Positions 25,245 through 34,043 of a stretch of 64,000 bases of DNA are shown here, piece by piece. The notes beneath the pieces were generated by a model, which saw only the letters and a program-made list of their open reading frames with translations, made no database searches and had not been told where the DNA came from. How positions within the stretch are numbered: the stretch's first letter is position 1; the number at the start of each line of letters is the position of its first letter. The stretch is from Ligilactobacillus salitolerans (lineage in GTDB: Bacteria > Bacillota > Bacilli > Lactobacillales > Lactobacillaceae): contig NZ_BFFP01000003.1 in NCBI RefSeq assembly GCF_003864415.1, forward strand, positions 44,916-108,915, read 5' to 3'. Made by a program: the position numbers and the translations under genes.

Positions 25245-26264
25245 TTGTTGAAAATTGCTTTTATTGGTAACGGCAAAAGTGCCAACCGCTATCATGTTCC
25301 ATTTATATTGAAATTGCAGGATAAGTTTCAGATCAAAACAATGTATTCCCGTCATTTGAAAGACGATTGGCCGAGACTGCAAGGGGTACATTACACGACA
25401 GACCTGGATGAAATTTACCAAGATCCGGAATTGGACCTAGTGGTTGTTTCAACTCCGCCGCAAGTTCATTATTCCTATGCCAAAGAATTGCTGGAGCACG
25501 GTAAAAATGTCCTAGTTGAAAAACCCTTTACCCAAACGGCAAAAGAAGCCCAGGAGCTCTTTGCTTTAGCCCAGGAAAAGAACCTTTTTATCCAGTGTTA
25601 CCAGAACCGGCGGTATGATTCTGACTTCTTGACCGTGCAAAAGGTGATCAACAGCGGAGTATTGGGTAAATTAACTGAGATCGAGATGCACTATGATTAC
25701 TTCCGCCCTCAGGTTCCACAAGGCGAGCATAATTTTTCTTGGGCAGATAGTTTCGTGTACAGCCATGCCTGCCATACCTTAGACCAGGTTATTTCTCTTT
25801 ATGGCAAGCCGGATAATGTTCACTATGATGTGCGGCAACTACTGGGACCAGGAAGAATGAATGACTATTTTGACCTTGATTTAAATTACGGCGACCTAAA
25901 AGTCTCCGTTAAGTCTAGTTATTTCCGGATCAAACCCCGCCCAAGTTTTGTTGTCTATGGGCAAAAAGGGAGGTTTGTTAAGGAGACAAAGGATCGGCAA
26001 GAAGAACACTTGAAGCTCTTTTACATGCCAGATCACGCTGATTTTGGCTTGGACCTGCCTGAACATTTCGGGACTCTGACCTATGTGGATGACCAAGGAC
26101 AATATCATGAGGAAAAAGTTCCTTCTGAAGTCGGGGATTACAGTCGTGTTTATGCTGATATCTATGAAACCTTGGTCAACCACCGTGAAAAAGCAGTTAA
26201 GGATGAAGAAACTATTTGGCAGATCAGTATGTTAGAAAAGGCGGCTAACCAGCTCAACCAATAA
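25245..26264 (+). CDS. Gfo/Idh/MocA-family oxidoreductase
   Basis: A 339-residue NAD(P)-dependent oxidoreductase. The N-terminal Rossmann fold begins IAFIGNGKSANRYHVPF, the family signature VLVEKPFTQT lies near residue 95, and the C-terminal alpha/beta domain includes HACHTLDQVISLYG. It begins with TTG (25245 or 25248) after GGAGGAACG. These cytoplasmic enzymes oxidise or epimerise sugars and cyclitols; the substrate is unknown. The parS site lies about 80 bases upstream. Confidence 0.9.
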   Translation: MLKIAFIGNGKSANRYHVPFILKLQDKFQIKTMYSRHLKDDWPRLQGVHYTTDLDEIYQDPELDLVVVSTPPQVHYSYAKELLEHGKNVLVEKPFTQTAKEAQELFALAQEKNLFIQCYQNRRYDSDFLTVQKVINSGVLGKLTEIEMHYDYFRPQVPQGEHNFSWADSFVYSHACHTLDQVISLYGKPDNVHYDVRQLLGPGRMNDYFDLDLNYGDLKVSVKSSYFRIKPRPSFVVYGQKGRFVKETKDRQEEHLKLFYMPDHADFGLDLPEHFGTLTYVDDQGQYHEEKVPSEVGDYSRVYADIYETLVNHREKAVKDEETIWQISMLEKAANQLNQ

Positions 26265-26381
26265 ATGTGAAAGAGACAGGCGCAGTGTCATAAGGGCTGC
26301 ACAAATCATTGAGATACTTGGGTAGAAAAATTTTGATGGTGGATCAAGATAGTCAAGGCTTTTGAAAAAGAGGTCATAACC

Positions 26382-26624
26382 ATGAAAGAAAACATGCCTG
26401 GAATTTTCAGAATACTGGAAACCAATTTACAAAATGTAAAAAGTGGAGCAACTTTTTCATTGCCCAGTCTTTATGGGCTGGATAACTGGGATCGCTTATA
26501 TATTGGGGACAAGGTCATGGCTGGCAACCAATTCTTACGCAAAGTTCGGCAAGGAGAATATCCTGAGGTCAGAGAATTGCCTAAGAATAGCCGGCAGCAG
26601 CAAAGACACTACCAAAAAAGATAA
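26382..26624 (+). CDS. DUF1413-like small protein
   Basis: An 80-residue hydrophilic protein. The core FSLPSLYGLDNWDRLYIGDKVMAGNQFLRKVRQGE fits the small DUF1413 family seen in lactobacilli, of unknown function. ATG 26382 has AGAGG upstream. It is alone between a Gfo/Idh gene and a convergent LacI gene. Confidence 0.65.
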   Translation: MKENMPGIFRILETNLQNVKSGATFSLPSLYGLDNWDRLYIGDKVMAGNQFLRKVRQGEYPEVRELPKNSRQQQRHYQKR

Positions 26625-26721
26625 AAAGCATGGACAGCAAGTTCAGCAGAGCGGATGCAGCTGAATTTAGGTGAGTATGCTGATGTCTGTCCAAGCAAAA
26701 GAAACATTTGGTTAAAATAAA

Positions 26722-26770
26722 GAATACCTGTTAGAAACTATATACTGTTTAGTTTCTAGCAGGTATTTTT
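26722..26770. terminator. Bidirectional terminator
   Basis: AATACCTG-TAGAAACTA pairs with TAGTTTCTA-CAGGTATT, followed by a T run. It separates the DUF1413 gene from the convergent lacI-type gene. Confidence 0.85.
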
Positions 26771-26778
26771 AATTTAAA

Positions 26779-27717
26779 TTATCTGATGATCAGCTCGGAG
26801 GCGACCGGGATCTGTTGGAGTTCATCGTGTTGTACTAGCTGAAAAGCCACCTGGCCGACCTTGCGAAAATGGTGGTCGATCGTTGAAATGTTCATTAGTT
26901 TACTGGATAGTTGATTTTCCTGGCCCATTAAAGGAGGGACAGGCAGTTCTGAGTCAAGGTAGAGCTGTCTAACACCTGCCGCAATATCATCACCATTGGT
27001 AAAAATAAAATCCGGCTGTTGATTTAGTTGAACATACTTTTGCGCACCACGGTAGCCGTCGGCAAATGTGGTCACATCTGTCAAAATCAGTTCTGCCGGT
27101 GGAAAATCCCCAAAAACCTGCCGGTAGCAGTTAATGGTCAACTTGCTGGTGGCGCTTGATTCATAGCCGCGGCTTAACATGAGCGCGATCCTCTGAAAGC
27201 CCTGTTCCTTTAGATGGGAAAATGCTTTGAGATAGGTTGCTTCGCGGATTGTGAAAGCGGCTGAAATCGGGATCGATCCGGGGTCTTCGCAACAGACCAC
27301 TGAACCATATTTACGGTATTCAGCCAACTGAGCCAAGGCGATCCCGTGGGAAGTAAAAATCAAACCGGCCAAACTTTTACGGTGGAGTTGTTCCAAGTAT
27401 TTGACCTCAAGTTTAGCGTCATACTTTGACTGCAGGAGACTGACGTTATATTTAGCTGCAAAGGCAGATTCCATGATCCCAGCCACGAGCTCAGTAAAAT
27501 AAGGGTGTTTCATATGGGGCACAACTACTCCGATCGTCGAGGTTTGGCCTAAGCTCAGTTCCTGAGCAACAGAGTTTGGGACATAGTCCAATTCACTGAC
27601 TACTTGGCGGATCTTACTTGCAGCCGTCTGTGAAACATAGCCGCTTCGATTGAGATAACGTGAAACGGTCGAAGTTGAGTATCCCGCACGTTTAGCAATG
27701 TCTCTAATGTTAGTCAT
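26779..27717 (-). CDS. LacI-family transcriptional regulator
   Basis: A 312-residue repressor-type protein: N-terminal HTH (IRDIAKRAGYSTSTVSRYLNRSGYVSQ), hinge, then a periplasmic-binding-protein-like sensor domain (TIGVVVPHMKHPYFTELVAGI). It is the second gene of a two-gene operon after a Cof-type HAD phosphatase, 18 bp apart. A LacI-type operator at 28635-28648 upstream of the operon suggests autoregulation. The effector is probably a sugar or sugar phosphate. Confidence 0.9.
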   Translation of the reverse strand: MTNIRDIAKRAGYSTSTVSRYLNRSGYVSQTAASKIRQVVSELDYVPNSVAQELSLGQTSTIGVVVPHMKHPYFTELVAGIMESAFAAKYNVSLLQSKYDAKLEVKYLEQLHRKSLAGLIFTSHGIALAQLAEYRKYGSVVCCEDPGSIPISAAFTIREATYLKAFSHLKEQGFQRIALMLSRGYESSATSKLTINCYRQVFGDFPPAELILTDVTTFADGYRGAQKYVQLNQQPDFIFTNGDDIAAGVRQLYLDSELPVPPLMGQENQLSSKLMNISTIDHHFRKVGQVAFQLVQHDELQQIPVASELIIR

Positions 27718-27735
27718 CTTGATCCGCCTGCTCCT

Positions 27736-28581
27736 TTATTCTGCCTGGCTTAACTCCGAGTTTTGTTCGTTTGGCAACTGTGAAATGAAGTGAGTGATCC
27801 CATAGGCCACACCATCTTCGTCGTTGGTTTTCGTGACAAATTTGCCGGCGCTTTTGATCACATCCAGGGCATTGCCCATCACGATCGGCGTCCCAACCGC
27901 CTGCAGCATCGGTAAATCATTGTGTCCATCACCGAAGGCAGCAGTTTCTTCCTGGCTGATATGCTGCTCTTGCATAATATATTCGATCCCGCGTGCTTTG
28001 ACTGCATTTTTGCTGGTGATCTCCAAGTACATTGTACCAGATTGCTGGATCGCTACGGCCTTTAAATTAAGGGTCAACAGTTCACTTTGTAATTTTAACA
28101 TTGTCTGCTGGTCAAAAACGATCAGCATAATTTTAAAAATTCCAGCTTGAGCGGCTGTACGTAACGTTTGTGAAGTGGTCAAAGTTGGTGTGATCCCAGT
28201 CAGACCGGTCTCATATTCGATCCCAGCATCGATTTGCTCCGTCAACCAGGCATCTTTGGTGTAATAACTGCAACTGACACTGGGAAAGTTTTCTTTTAAC
28301 CAACGCAGGAGAGTGCTGCTAGTCTGACTGGGAATGAAGTGACTTTCGAGCACCTGGAGTTTGCCTTGAGTGCGGCGATAAATCAAGCCGCCGTTAAAAC
28401 CAATTTGTGTCGTAGTTAATCCTAAATCATCGATTGCGGCTGCCATTTCGAGCGGGGCTCGGGCTGAGACAAGACTTAAAGGGATCTGGCTTTCCCTGAT
28501 GACGCGAATATTTTCGGCACTGACCTGACCAGCATTATTGAGCAGCGTTCCATCCATATCTAGAAAAATCTGTTTGATCAT
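27736..28581 (-). CDS. Cof-type HAD phosphatase
   Basis: A 281-residue HAD-superfamily hydrolase of the Cof/YidA subfamily. Motif I is IFLDMDGTLLNN with the nucleophile Asp, motif II SLVSARAP, and motif IV AFGDGHNDLPML. A large C2-type cap lies between. It dephosphorylates small phosphorylated metabolites such as sugar phosphates or flavin/PLP-related compounds; the exact substrate is not predictable. It is co-transcribed with the LacI regulator. Confidence 0.9.
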   Translation of the reverse strand: MIKQIFLDMDGTLLNNAGQVSAENIRVIRESQIPLSLVSARAPLEMAAAIDDLGLTTTQIGFNGGLIYRRTQGKLQVLESHFIPSQTSSTLLRWLKENFPSVSCSYYTKDAWLTEQIDAGIEYETGLTGITPTLTTSQTLRTAAQAGIFKIMLIVFDQQTMLKLQSELLTLNLKAVAIQQSGTMYLEITSKNAVKARGIEYIMQEQHISQEETAAFGDGHNDLPMLQAVGTPIVMGNALDVIKSAGKFVTKTNDEDGVAYGITHFISQLPNEQNSELSQAE

Positions 28582-28634
28582 GATGTTTCATCCTTTGTAC
28601 TTTATTTCAAACCTTACTTGGTTATCTTAAACTG

Positions 28635-28648
28635 TGGGACGCGTTCCA
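28635..28648. promoter_or_regulatory. LacI-type operator
   Basis: TGGGACGCGTTCCA is a near-perfect dyad centred on CG, as bound by LacI-family proteins. It is 54 bp upstream of the HAD/lacI operon start. Confidence 0.5.
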
Positions 28649-28758
28649 GAGCAAACTATTTCGCCAATTTTAGTGAAAGTAGTTTGTAAAAATTAAAATT
28701 AATCGATGTGAACTGGGCACCGCTGGTCTTGAGCGCTGACCAGTGCTTTTTGTGTTTT

Positions 28759-28806
28759 ACGCTATATGTTGTATTTAAAATTAGTTGGGTATACCATATG
28801 TAGCAT
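28759..28806 (+). promoter_or_regulatory. Tandem NrdR boxes upstream of nrdJ
   Basis: ACGCTATATGTTGTAT (28759-28774) and ATACCATATGTAGCAT (28791-28806) both resemble the NrdR box (acaCwAtATaTwGtgt). Their starts are exactly 32 bp apart, three helical turns, as in known NrdR-controlled promoters. They lie 22 bp before the nrdJ start, so ATP/dATP-responsive repression is likely. Confidence 0.7.
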
Positions 28807-28827
28807 AGAGAGCGAGGAGTGATAATT

Positions 28828-31077
28828 ATGGCAACAATGCAGCAGACTAAAATTTTCCTCAGTCAGGAATTTATTGAAAAAGTTAAAAATGAGGTGACCC
28901 CACACTGGGGACCGCTCGGCTGGGTCACATATAAGCGGACCTATGCGCGGTATTTACCGGATGAAAAACGCACGGAGAATTGGGATGAGACTGTCAAACG
29001 TACGATTGAAGGCAATATTAACTTGGATCCGCGTTTGCAAGATGATCCAGGCGCAGAGGTGCGCCAACAGCTGACTAGCGAAGCCCAGCAGCTTTTCCGT
29101 TTGATTTACGGCTTAGGTGCTACGCCATCTGGACGGAATCTCTGGATCTCGGGGACAGACTATCAAAAAGCGCACGGGGATGCTTTGAATAATTGCTGGT
29201 TCATCGCTATTCGCCCGCAAGCTTATGGCAACAGCCACATTGTGCCGGAATACCTCAAACCAGACCAGGACGCTGTGTCGATGCCGTTTTCTTTCATGTT
29301 TGACGAGTTGATGAAAGGCGGCGGAGTCGGATTTTCAGTCAAAAGAGAAAATATTGAAAAGCTGCCTGCAGTTTCTAATCCAGTTGATTTGACGGTTTTG
29401 ATCAGTTCTCAGAGTCAAGCCTATGACGAAATCATTGCAGCCGGGGCCCACGATAAGGAACAATGGCTATCCGAGCACAATAATGACAGCGACTACGACT
29501 GGTATGAGCTGCCGGACACACGTGAAGGCTGGGTTTTAGCGAATGCCGCTGCAATCGACCATCATTTTGCGCAAACCAATCCGACCGGCAAGCATAAATT
29601 AGTGCTTGATGTCAGTCAGATCCGGCCGCGTGGTGCGGAGATCAGAGGCTTTGGCGGTACTGCTTCCGGACCAGCACCGTTAGTTGAAATGTTAAATGAC
29701 ATTAACCAGGTCGTAAACACACGAGCAGGGCAGCAATTGAGCTCAGTTGATTGTACCGATATCGGTAATTTGATCGGCAAAACCGTGGTGGCCGGCAATG
29801 TGCGCCGGTCCGCCGAGCTGGCTTTGGGTTCAGCCGATGACCAAGACTTTATTACCATGAAACAAGATCAAGAAAAACTCTATCATCATCGTTGGGCTTC
29901 TAACAACAGTGTCGCTATTGACCCGTCGTTTAATGATTATGAAGTGATTGCTGACTCTCTGCGTAAAAACGGCGAACCGGGTGTGGTCAACCTAGATTTG
30001 GCTCGTAATTACGGGCGGATCGCCGATGGCCGGCAAACTGGGATCGACCCGGACGTCGAAGGAACTAATCCGTGTGGTGAAATTTCTTTGGCGAACGGCG
30101 AACCATGTAATTTGTTCGAGGTTTTTCCGGCAATTGCGACCCAGCAAGGCTGGAATTTAAATGAGGTCTTTGCTTTAGCGGCTCGTTTTGCGAAACGTGT
30201 GACCTTCAGCCACTATGACTGGGAAGTTTCACGGCAAATCATTGCCAAAAACCGCCGGATCGGGATCTCAATGTCTGGGATCCAAGACTGGATCTTGAGT
30301 GAATTCGGCAACCGAGTTGTGCGCGGTTACGGTGAAGGAACAGATCCTGTGACCGGGGCTAAAATCAAGCGGCCAGTCTATGACAGCCGCGCCGTTAAAA
30401 AGGTCAGCGCACTTTATCAAGCAGTGGTGCAAGCGGACGAAGATTATTCGGCAGCGTTGGACTGCCAACCATCGCTCAAGCACACGACCGTCAAACCTTC
30501 GGGGACTGTAGCCAAGTTGGCGGGTGCATCCGAGGGCATGCACTTCCATTATGCCGGTTATTTGATCCAGCGGATCCGTTTCCAGGATAATGACCCGTTG
30601 CTGCTAGCTTTGAGCGCGGCAGGATACCACATGGAACCAGATGTTTATACCAAGAACACAATCTGTGTTGAATTTCCAATGCGTGCGCCGCATGCGGATG
30701 AAGCTGAATTTGCGTCAGCCGGCACGGTTTCTATTGCAGAACAATTTGCAAATCAAGCCTTTTTGCAGGAATACTGGTCGGATAATGCGGTCAGCTGCAC
30801 GGTCACTTTCCAGCCAGAAGAAGGGCCTCAGATCAGTAAATTACTGAGTCAGTACCGCACGACAATTAAATCAACGTCCTTGCTGCCGTATTCTGGTGCA
30901 GATTTCAAGCAGGCACCGAAGGAACCGATCACCAAAGCTGAGTTTGAAACAAAAAGCGCTCAGATCACTCAAGATGTTCAAGCGATCTTTGCCCGGCAAA
31001 ATGGTGAACAAGAGCAGGAAGAATTTGAAATCGTTGGGCAAGAGGACTGTGAGGGCGGTGCTTGCCCAGTTAAGTAG
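28828..31077 (+). CDS. nrdJ: Adenosylcobalamin-dependent ribonucleoside-triphosphate reductase (class II)
   Basis: A 749-residue monomeric class II reductase of the Lactobacillus leichmannii type, reducing NTPs to dNTPs with a cobalamin-generated thiyl radical. Active-site residues are conserved: Cys123 in NNCWFI, radical Cys416, Glu418 and Cys427 in NPCGEISLANGEPC, and the shuttle Cys pair in the tail EDCEGGACPVK. The spacing 416/418/427 equals the 408/410/419 of the studied enzyme. ATG 28828 follows GCGAGGAG. It is followed after 10 bp by a cobalamin adenosyltransferase gene, which supplies its cofactor. Two NrdR-like boxes precede it. Confidence 0.96.
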   Translation: MATMQQTKIFLSQEFIEKVKNEVTPHWGPLGWVTYKRTYARYLPDEKRTENWDETVKRTIEGNINLDPRLQDDPGAEVRQQLTSEAQQLFRLIYGLGATPSGRNLWISGTDYQKAHGDALNNCWFIAIRPQAYGNSHIVPEYLKPDQDAVSMPFSFMFDELMKGGGVGFSVKRENIEKLPAVSNPVDLTVLISSQSQAYDEIIAAGAHDKEQWLSEHNNDSDYDWYELPDTREGWVLANAAAIDHHFAQTNPTGKHKLVLDVSQIRPRGAEIRGFGGTASGPAPLVEMLNDINQVVNTRAGQQLSSVDCTDIGNLIGKTVVAGNVRRSAELALGSADDQDFITMKQDQEKLYHHRWASNNSVAIDPSFNDYEVIADSLRKNGEPGVVNLDLARNYGRIADGRQTGIDPDVEGTNPCGEISLANGEPCNLFEVFPAIATQQGWNLNEVFALAARFAKRVTFSHYDWEVSRQIIAKNRRIGISMSGIQDWILSEFGNRVVRGYGEGTDPVTGAKIKRPVYDSRAVKKVSALYQAVVQADEDYSAALDCQPSLKHTTVKPSGTVAKLAGASEGMHFHYAGYLIQRIRFQDNDPLLLALSAAGYHMEPDVYTKNTICVEFPMRAPHADEAEFASAGTVSIAEQFANQAFLQEYWSDNAVSCTVTFQPEEGPQISKLLSQYRTTIKSTSLLPYSGADFKQAPKEPITKAEFETKSAQITQDVQAIFARQNGEQEQEEFEIVGQEDCEGGACPVK

Positions 31078-31087
31078 GAGTTAAATT

Positions 31088-31651
31088 ATGACTAGTAAGA
31101 TTTATACCAAGGTCGGAGATCAAGGATCAACTAAGCAGGTCACAGGGAAGATGGTGCCTAAGTATGATCTGCAGATCGAGACTTTGGGGCAGTTAGATGA
31201 ACTTGAATCATGGCTGGGTGTAGTTTGTGCCAATTTAAGTTCCACAACAAAACGACTGGCACCAGAGATCCAGTCGCTGCAAGCCAAAATCTATCAAGTG
31301 CAGGCTGATATTGTTGTCAAAAGGTCCCACCAGATCACCTCCCAAGATACCGTTGTACTAGAAGAACGGATCGATGATTTGAACGCACAAGTCCCGCCGA
31401 TCAAGGCCTTCATTTTACCCGGCGGTCAGGTGAGCGGAGCTGATCTGCAATATGCGAGAACTTTGGCGCGCAAAGCAGAACGGACCGCCAGCAAGCTGAA
31501 TGCCAAGCAGCAGCCGTTGGCACCTGAAGTCCTGCAATATTTGAATCGTTTGTCGGACTATCTCTTTATGTTGGCCCGCTATGCCAACCTGCTGGATGGC
31601 TATCAAGATGTTTTGGCTAAGAAAAAGCCCACAAAGAACAAAAAAGTATGA
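31088..31651 (+). CDS. ATP:cob(I)alamin adenosyltransferase, PduO type
   Basis: A 187-residue protein with the PduO N-terminal ATP-binding motif KIYTKVGDQGST and the downstream signature ARTLARKAERTA near residue 120, close to the active site. It transfers the adenosyl group of ATP to cob(I)alamin, making coenzyme B12. Ten bases after nrdJ, with an SD GGAG, it almost certainly shares the transcript and serves the B12-dependent reductase. The window contains no cobalamin biosynthesis genes, so corrinoid is probably imported. Confidence 0.92.
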   Translation: MTSKIYTKVGDQGSTKQVTGKMVPKYDLQIETLGQLDELESWLGVVCANLSSTTKRLAPEIQSLQAKIYQVQADIVVKRSHQITSQDTVVLEERIDDLNAQVPPIKAFILPGGQVSGADLQYARTLARKAERTASKLNAKQQPLAPEVLQYLNRLSDYLFMLARYANLLDGYQDVLAKKKPTKNKKV

Positions 31652-31667
31652 TGGAGAACAAGAAAAA

Positions 31668-32054
31668 ATGCTAAAAAGAAAAACTTTGCCTGTTTTATTA
31701 ATGAGTGTCTTCTTACTGACGGGGTGTTCCACGCAGGCCAACAGTGATCACAAGTCTGCAAAGCCCAGTTCCGTGACAGTCACCTACCGCTTGAAGAATG
31801 GACATAAGACTTTGGGTACAAAAAAAGTCCATGTAAAAAAGGGGGCTAAAGTGATCACTGGGTTGCGTAAAGCTTGGCCAGTCAAGGTCAAGAAAGGGAT
31901 AGTTACGGCAATTGATGGCCGCCAGCAAAATGAAAAGCAAAATAAATACTGGATGTACACCGTGAATGGCAAGAGCGCTAAGAAGGGTGTGGAGCAGCAA
32001 AAAGTCTCTGATCAGGGGCACGTGGTCTTTACCTTGCAAAAAACGCAACAGTAG
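31668..32054 (+). CDS. DUF4430 surface lipoprotein, possible corrinoid binder
   Basis: A 128-residue protein with a lipoprotein signal peptide (VLLMSVFLLTGCS; lipobox LTGC, Cys about residue 19). The mature part has a DUF4430 fold: VTVTYRLKNGHKTLGTKKVHVKKGAKV and KYWMYTVNGKSAKKGVEQQKV. DUF4430 is related to the C-terminal domain of transcobalamin and intrinsic factor. As third gene of an nrdJ-adenosyltransferase operon, it may capture corrinoids at the cell surface. That role is inferred from domain and context. ATG 31668 is preceded by ATGGAGAAC. Confidence 0.75.
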   Translation: MLKRKTLPVLLMSVFLLTGCSTQANSDHKSAKPSSVTVTYRLKNGHKTLGTKKVHVKKGAKVITGLRKAWPVKVKKGIVTAIDGRQQNEKQNKYWMYTVNGKSAKKGVEQQKVSDQGHVVFTLQKTQQ

Positions 32055-32364
32055 AGGAACAGCTTTTTTGATGCTCGGCCTTAGTTATTACAAGATATGT
32101 ATGGTATACTAAGCGATAGTTTAATTACAAATAGAGCAGAAATCCCGTGACTTTAGTCATGGGATGAATGCGTCCTTCGTGTGCAATGAAGCATACTTAT
32201 TTTTGCATCGTATCGTTAAGTTCTCAGCCTAATTTCTCAAATTGCGGTGTTGTTCTTTGTGACGTAATCTCGTTTGAATATCGTCAACAGGGAACACATG
32301 TTTTGATATTTACACCTGATTCGGATATAATCTATTTAATATTTTACGAAAGCAGGTGAAAACC

Positions 32365-33621
32365 ATGGCAAAGTTGAGCATGAAAAAACTGCCCTATCAT
32401 TATGGTTTAAAAGTGCGTTGTTATCCGTATAGTCAGCAAAAGGCAATTATTAAACGTAATAGTGATGCTAGTCGTTTTGTCTACAATGAACTAGTGGCGA
32501 TCAATCGTGAGTTATATCAGTTAAAACAAGTTAAGTTGCCGCTTGATACGGTTCAACGAAGAATTTACCAACTTGAACAGCGTAAAAAAACGACCAAGAA
32601 CATAAGTGACGAGCACTTATTTTTATGCCATAAAGATATTGACAGCTTGTGTTTAGCGAATGCCAAACAAAACTACGCTAAAGCTTGGAAAGCGTTTCGC
32701 AAAGTCCATCGGAGCGGAATACCAGTCTTTCATAAAAAAAGTTACTGTTGGAAGTATCAGACTAATGCCCAGTACAGTGACAAAGCCGTTTTACCGTCTT
32801 TGTTAAATGGCACCGTCAAGTTTCTGGATCGCAACCATGCTAAATTACCGAAGCTTGGTTTAATTAGAACAAGTGCAGTCCGTGGTAAAATTTGGCACAT
32901 GCGTGATGTAGTTAGAATTGGTACAGTGACGGTCACTAAAGACAGTGCGGACTGCTTTTATTTGAGTTTCCAATTAGGTTCAACCCAACCTTTTATCGGG
33001 GCAGTGACCTTTACCAACGAAAAATTGGGTGTTGACCTGAATACAGAGAACTTCTTGACTGACAGTAATGGCACAGTTGTTGCCAACCCTCGTTATTATC
33101 GCAAAGTACTCAAACAACTTAACCGGCAAAAACGTAAACTTTCCCGCCGACAGGTACAGGCTAAGAGAGAGCACCGCCCTTTGCGTGACGCTAAAAATTA
33201 CCAAAAACAACGCTTACTAGTGGCTAAAATGCAAGTCAAAGTGGCACAGCAACGGCTGAACTTCTTACATAATTTGACAACTGAATTAGTCAAGAACCAC
33301 GACCTCTTGGTTGCCGAAGAGTTAAGAAGCAGAAACCTGTTGAAAAATCACGCCCTTGCTTTGTCGATCAGCGATGCTGGTTGGCGGATATTTTTACAAC
33401 AACTGCAAACCAAAGCAGATCTTTATGGCAAGACCTTTGTGACAGTTGATCCACGCAACACCACGCAGACATGCTCAAAGTGCGGTTGCCTTTTGAGAGG
33501 CGACAACAAGTTGACCTTGCGTGATCGTAGTTGGCAGTGCCCACAATGTCAGACAAAACATCAACGTGATCACAATGCTGCCAAGAATATTTTGGCAAAA
33601 GGGATCGATCAATTAGCGTAA
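32365..33621 (+). CDS. tnpB: TnpB RNA-guided endonuclease of IS605-type element
   Basis: A 418-residue TnpB, ancestor-type relative of Cas12. RuvC residues appear intact: Asp224 in GVDLNTEN, Glu318/319 in VAEELRS and Asp402 in QRDHNAAKN. The zinc finger CSKCG...CPQCQ lies between the last two. ATG 32365 follows AGCAGGTG. A promoter TTGATA-17-TATAAT (32303-32331) lies upstream. TnpB cuts DNA next to a transposon-associated motif, guided by an RNA from the element's right end, and helps retain the element. The protein appears full length and probably active. Confidence 0.92.
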   Translation: MAKLSMKKLPYHYGLKVRCYPYSQQKAIIKRNSDASRFVYNELVAINRELYQLKQVKLPLDTVQRRIYQLEQRKKTTKNISDEHLFLCHKDIDSLCLANAKQNYAKAWKAFRKVHRSGIPVFHKKSYCWKYQTNAQYSDKAVLPSLLNGTVKFLDRNHAKLPKLGLIRTSAVRGKIWHMRDVVRIGTVTVTKDSADCFYLSFQLGSTQPFIGAVTFTNEKLGVDLNTENFLTDSNGTVVANPRYYRKVLKQLNRQKRKLSRRQVQAKREHRPLRDAKNYQKQRLLVAKMQVKVAQQRLNFLHNLTTELVKNHDLLVAEELRSRNLLKNHALALSISDAGWRIFLQQLQTKADLYGKTFVTVDPRNTTQTCSKCGCLLRGDNKLTLRDRSWQCPQCQTKHQRDHNAAKNILAKGIDQLA

Positions 33622-33782
33622 ACAAAAGCCCCTTAGCAACTTGGGGACTGAATGCACTTGGTAATTAGCATGTCAGACGGCTTAACGACTTCGGTCCATA
33701 AGGCGCAGTGCTGTATCTAGCGAAATTGTAGCAGGTACTCGTTGGGTGCTAACGACTACAAGCCACGGGTTTTAACCCGTGG
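33622..33782 (+). ncRNA. Candidate omega RNA (reRNA) at IS right end
   Basis: In TnpB systems the guide RNA is made from the 3' end of tnpB through the right end. This stretch holds nested complementary segments (for example AAGCCCCTTAG...CTTGGGGAC at the start and the terminal hairpin 33763-33782). The guide would be the flanking sequence just past the element end, near 33790. Inferred from family knowledge; boundaries are approximate. Confidence 0.5.
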
Positions 33783-33790
33783 TAGTTGAC

Positions 33791-34043
33791 AAGTTAGGTA
33801 ATTTATTGGATAAATTATGATTTGATGACGTTTCGCGTGACCGGGCGCAGCCATGGAGCTGCAATGGTATTATAGAGGCGGGATAATACAGACGAAAAAT
33901 AGAAGACTGTTTGTTTTTATAATAGAATTCAGGAACAATTTAGTTTAATTTTTTAATTAGGAGGCGCTGTACAATTATGTATGGCGCCTTCGTCAATTCT
34001 AAGCATTGTCTTGAACAGCCTGAAAAGAAAGGAAAGTCAAACT
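33791..34043 (+). other. Leader region before the amidotransferase gene
   Basis: No clear gene. It contains a small hairpin (GCAG-N7-CTGC near 33850) and, just ahead of the next gene, a stronger one at about 33963-33991 (AGGCGC / GCGCCT). An overlapping 33-codon frame from ATG 33977 follows a GGAGG at about 12 bases and could be a leader peptide, but support is weak. Confidence 0.35.

Larger units (their letters stand above)
32140..33790 (+). mobile_element. IS605-type element with TnpB only
   Basis: The left end carries a subterminal hairpin at 32144-32163 (CCCGTGACT / AGTCATGGG), and the right end a hairpin at 33763-33782 (CCACGGGT / ACCCGTGG), as expected for single-strand-transposing IS200/IS605 elements. 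Only tnpB lies between; no TnpA (Y1 transposase) is present, so movement would need TnpA in trans. The exact ends are estimated. Confidence 0.75.

Noticed and set aside
28690..28758. Cobalamin riboswitch upstream of nrdJ
   Set aside because: A hairpin with CTGGTC/GACCAG is present, but no B12-box sequence or the expected multi-stem fold could be recognised.
32168..32359. 63-codon frame between the IS left end and tnpB
   Set aside because: It lies in the tnpB leader, lacks an SD and covers the tnpB promoter; probably non-coding.
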